Source: Holdemanella porci (GTDB taxonomy: Bacteria > Bacillota_I > Bacilli_A > Erysipelotrichales > Erysipelotrichaceae). From it: DNA of 64,000 bases. Where the stretch lies: positions 36,181 through 100,180 of the forward strand of contig NZ_VUMR01000001.1 in assembly GCF_009696075.1 (NCBI RefSeq), in the 5' to 3' direction. The notes under the pieces are model-generated. The model saw nothing but the letters and a program-made list of their open reading frames with translations. It was not told the origin of the DNA and searched no databases. Positions within the stretch are counted from its first letter, which is position 1, and every line of letters begins with the position of its first letter. The position numbers and the translations under genes were made by a program. Positions 61,676-64,000 of this stretch are shown in pieces.

Positions 61676-63784
61676 CTACGCCGTCAAGCCAAATTGACAA
61701 ACGACAACACTAAATGCTGCAATATGAATATCCTGTGTTTCTAACGCATTACTATTTCCATCATCAAACAAGACTCTAGCTTCTTGGTCCAAATGATAAT
61801 CATAAGGAATGTTAGTTGGATTAAAGAAAGCCATACAATGATCATCCCCTTTTTGACAAGAATAGACTAAGACTTGATCATAGATCGAATCAAATTGAAC
61901 ACCTTTTTCAATGTCTTCAACCGTGCTCAATCTAAAACAAGGATGTTCTTTACGAAGCTGGATCAATTCCTTTGTACGCTCTACAATTTCAATATGATGA
62001 TCCCTTCTTTGATAATCAACACGATTGTAATTATCCGAACGATTGTATGTATTCCCTAAACCTTGTTTAGTGCGACCAAACTCTTGACCACAATGAATAA
62101 ATGGAACCCCTTGTGCAAGTAATACCATCGCATTGGCCATGATCTGTCGTTTTTCTCTTAAATCACGACTCTCCCCATGACAACATACTCTGTTTTTATC
62201 CCATAACGTATGATTATCATGACACTCTACATAGTTAATGACTTTCGCTGGACTATCAAACACATGGTCCATACAGCTTGCGGCCATTACACATTTTACT
62301 TGATAGAATAAATCGGCTTGTCCTGACGCAAAGCCTTTTCGTGAAAGCTCATCATTCGATCCACGAACAACTTCACGGAAACGATCCGAGAAATGACCAA
62401 CATGTGGCATCTTAGCTTGATTCAGTTGTGAAGCACGAATCTCTTCCGCCACAAAGCTTGGCATATTCCAGCCTTCCCCATAAATCATAAAATCCGGTTT
62501 CAATTTTTTACATTCTTCACTAATTTCATTCATTAAGTTATAATCTAGAATTCCCATAAGATCAAAACGGAAACCATCCACATCAAATAACTCAATGATC
62601 TTCTTACAAGTTTCTAAAAAATATTTACGCGCCATATATGGCTGTGTATCAATATCATTGCCACAGAAACTTCCATTCGAAAATTCACCTTCACGATTCA
62701 TTAAGAAATAATAATCAGGCACCATATTTTCTAACGCAAAATTTTCTTTGACATACACATGATTAAACACCAAATCCAAATTCACTCGAATGCCTGCCTT
62801 GTGGCAATCATGCACCAAATTTGCAAACTCCTCGATACGTAACTTCGCATTCTTTGGATCTAGTGAATAGGCCCCTTCCAAACAACGATATTGTACAGGA
62901 TCATAGCCCCAGTTATAGAAAATATTTGGATACACTTCATCCACACTGCCAAAATCAAATACAGGCATCAATTGTACGTGTGTCACACCTAATGATTTTA
63001 AATAACTAAAACCCGTACTGTGTGCCTTTGTGATTTCATTTTCTTCCGTAAAGCCCACAAATTTTTTTGGATGACTCACACCAATTCCAGTTTGACTTGT
63101 CATATCACGAATACTTGCCTCATATATAATCGCATCGCATTCACTATCCATTGGCTTCAATTTGATTTTTTTTGGAAGTTTTAAACTCTTAGGATCAACA
63201 ATCACACTATATTGGCCATTCGGACCACTAAAACAAGTATAAGGATCTGTTACCCCTTTATATTCTCCATTCACACGTACTAAGTAAGAATAGTGAACTC
63301 CATTTAAATCTTTGTTAACAGTAAGCGAGAAAACCCCTTTATCCTGTCGAACCATCGATTCAACGATCTTTTTCCCGTTTAAGACATATCCCACATATAC
63401 GGCAAGAGCTGTGGGTGCCCATACTTTAAAGGTTGTCTTTTCCGGTGTATATGTAACTCCTAGATCCTCTTTTTCATACATGTACTCTTTCGCAAAACGC
63501 TCTGTTTTGACAATATGAGAGTATTTGGCAACACAAGTTTTACAATGTTCATCATACACAGTGTATTCTTGACCCATTTGTAAATTCCCGTTTAAAGACA
63601 ATGAATAATGCGTATATCCATTGTATAGATCACTTTGAGACTGAATCGTCAACGGAATAATACGATCCTTTGTATCTTTCATATGGAAAATACGACTTTT
63701 TCCACCAAAAAAATTTTTGGACATATAAACATCCAAACAATTGTAATCATCTAGATAAGCTTCATATGGCTCCTTCATTCGCAT
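61676..63784 (-). CDS. pulA: Type I pullulanase (GH13)
   Basis: The 702 residues have an N-terminal beta domain, a CBM48 (TTFKVWAPTALAVYVGYVLN), and the GH13 barrel with the type I pullulanase signature YNWGYDP. Catalytic residues are the Asp in GFRFDLMGILD, the Glu in IYGEGWNMP and the Asp in VECHDNHTLWDK. There is no signal peptide, so it debranches alpha-1,6 links of glycogen or imported dextrins in the cytoplasm. GAGGA stands 9 bp before the ATG. Confidence 0.95.
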   Translation of the reverse strand: MRMKEPYEAYLDDYNCLDVYMSKNFFGGKSRIFHMKDTKDRIIPLTIQSQSDLYNGYTHYSLSLNGNLQMGQEYTVYDEHCKTCVAKYSHIVKTERFAKEYMYEKEDLGVTYTPEKTTFKVWAPTALAVYVGYVLNGKKIVESMVRQDKGVFSLTVNKDLNGVHYSYLVRVNGEYKGVTDPYTCFSGPNGQYSVIVDPKSLKLPKKIKLKPMDSECDAIIYEASIRDMTSQTGIGVSHPKKFVGFTEENEITKAHSTGFSYLKSLGVTHVQLMPVFDFGSVDEVYPNIFYNWGYDPVQYRCLEGAYSLDPKNAKLRIEEFANLVHDCHKAGIRVNLDLVFNHVYVKENFALENMVPDYYFLMNREGEFSNGSFCGNDIDTQPYMARKYFLETCKKIIELFDVDGFRFDLMGILDYNLMNEISEECKKLKPDFMIYGEGWNMPSFVAEEIRASQLNQAKMPHVGHFSDRFREVVRGSNDELSRKGFASGQADLFYQVKCVMAASCMDHVFDSPAKVINYVECHDNHTLWDKNRVCCHGESRDLREKRQIMANAMVLLAQGVPFIHCGQEFGRTKQGLGNTYNRSDNYNRVDYQRRDHHIEIVERTKELIQLRKEHPCFRLSTVEDIEKGVQFDSIYDQVLVYSCQKGDDHCMAFFNPTNIPYDYHLDQEARVLFDDGNSNALETQDIHIAAFSVVVCQFGLTA

Positions 63785-63885
63785 ATGTAGTATTCCTCAT
63801 TTCCTTTTATTTTACGTATCTATTGTAACATGTATACAGACAATTTTTTAAAAAAATGTTAAACTACTTCATAGAGATAATATGA

Positions 63886-63981
63886 AGTGACCTCCTATTG
63901 TCAATACGTGGATTACGACTCATAATTGAATTGATTAAAAACACTTATGGTGTCGATGCCATAACACAATAGGAGGTCACT
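63886..63981. repeat. 16-bp inverted repeat sequestering a ribosome binding site
   Basis: AGTGACCTCCTATTGT (63886-63901) and ACAATAGGAGGTCACT (63966-63981) are perfect inverted copies 64 bp apart. The right arm contains AGGAGG and ends directly at an ATG. It may be the end of a mobile element or a leader hairpin that controls translation. Confidence 0.75.
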
Positions 63982-64000
63982 ATGAAAAGTATATTATCTG
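63982..64000 (+). CDS. Start of an unidentified gene (cut by window edge)
   Basis: An ATG preceded by AGGAGGTCACT opens a frame reading MKSILS before the sequence ends. Nothing can be said of its product. Its ribosome site lies in the inverted repeat just upstream. Confidence 0.5.

Overview
This window comes from a low-GC Gram-positive chromosome. AT-rich coding, strong AGGAGG-type ribosome binding sites, sigma-A-like promoters, sortase-anchored pili, an LCP wall-polymer ligase and an mraZ-rsmH-ftsL-PBP cluster all fit the Firmicutes. The gut or oral fermentative gene set (LacZ, pullulanase, lactate permease, class III ribonucleotide reductase) and the thinned-out division cluster suggest an anaerobe near the Erysipelotrichaceae. 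That placement is inference, not proof. Most genes lie on the minus strand.

Layout: (1) 1-11.3 kb is a surface-polysaccharide operon: a priming sugar transferase, six glycosyltransferases, an LCP ligase and an ABC exporter, running off the left edge. (2) 11.4-14.6 kb holds a 45-residue membrane protein and beta-galactosidase. (3) 14.6-20 kb is an accessory islet of broken toxin-antitoxin genes (hicA relic, intact hicB, a hicB fragment, intact relB, a relB relic). It surrounds a compact AAA-ATPase plus Toprim gene pair with its own promoter, a candidate defence module, and an S66 carboxypeptidase. (4) 20-26.5 kb is housekeeping: cupin, trpS, galE, a CpXC zinc protein, an M24B aminopeptidase, a membrane protein and a HAD phosphatase. 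(5) 26.5-29.1 kb is a fic gene whose 5' part has been replaced by an IS200/IS605 element. Its TnpA lacks the second His of the HUH motif, while TnpB and its putative omega RNA look intact. (6) 29.2-36.4 kb carries gltX, a GIY-YIG protein and a pilus operon with its sortase. (7) 36.5-38.3 kb carries tRNA-Gln(CUG) and an AlbA_2/HTH regulator flanked by TACCGACA motifs. (8) 38.3-48.1 kb is an abridged dcw cluster (mraZ, rsmH, ftsL, PBP, ftsA, ftsZ) interrupted by an amino-acid permease, an M18 aminopeptidase and a membrane protein. (9) 48.2-53.3 kb carries lctP, degV, a DUF1836 regulator predicted to be leaderless, and a winged-helix plus nucleotidyltransferase pair of AbiE-like design behind four symmetric operator half-sites. 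(10) 53.7-63.8 kb carries ilvE, pepA, proC, nrdD, a MarR-NrdG fusion, guaB and pulA. The right edge begins a new gene whose Shine-Dalgarno lies in a 16-bp inverted repeat.

The strongest candidates for something new are the fusion of a MarR-type winged helix to the radical-SAM activase of the anaerobic ribonucleotide reductase, the ATPase/Toprim pair, the helically phased TACCGACA motifs around the AlbA_2 regulator, and a beta-rich 'GW' module shared by the polysaccharide exporter ATPase and a glycosyltransferase of the same operon. All function calls rest on motifs read by eye; no database search was run.
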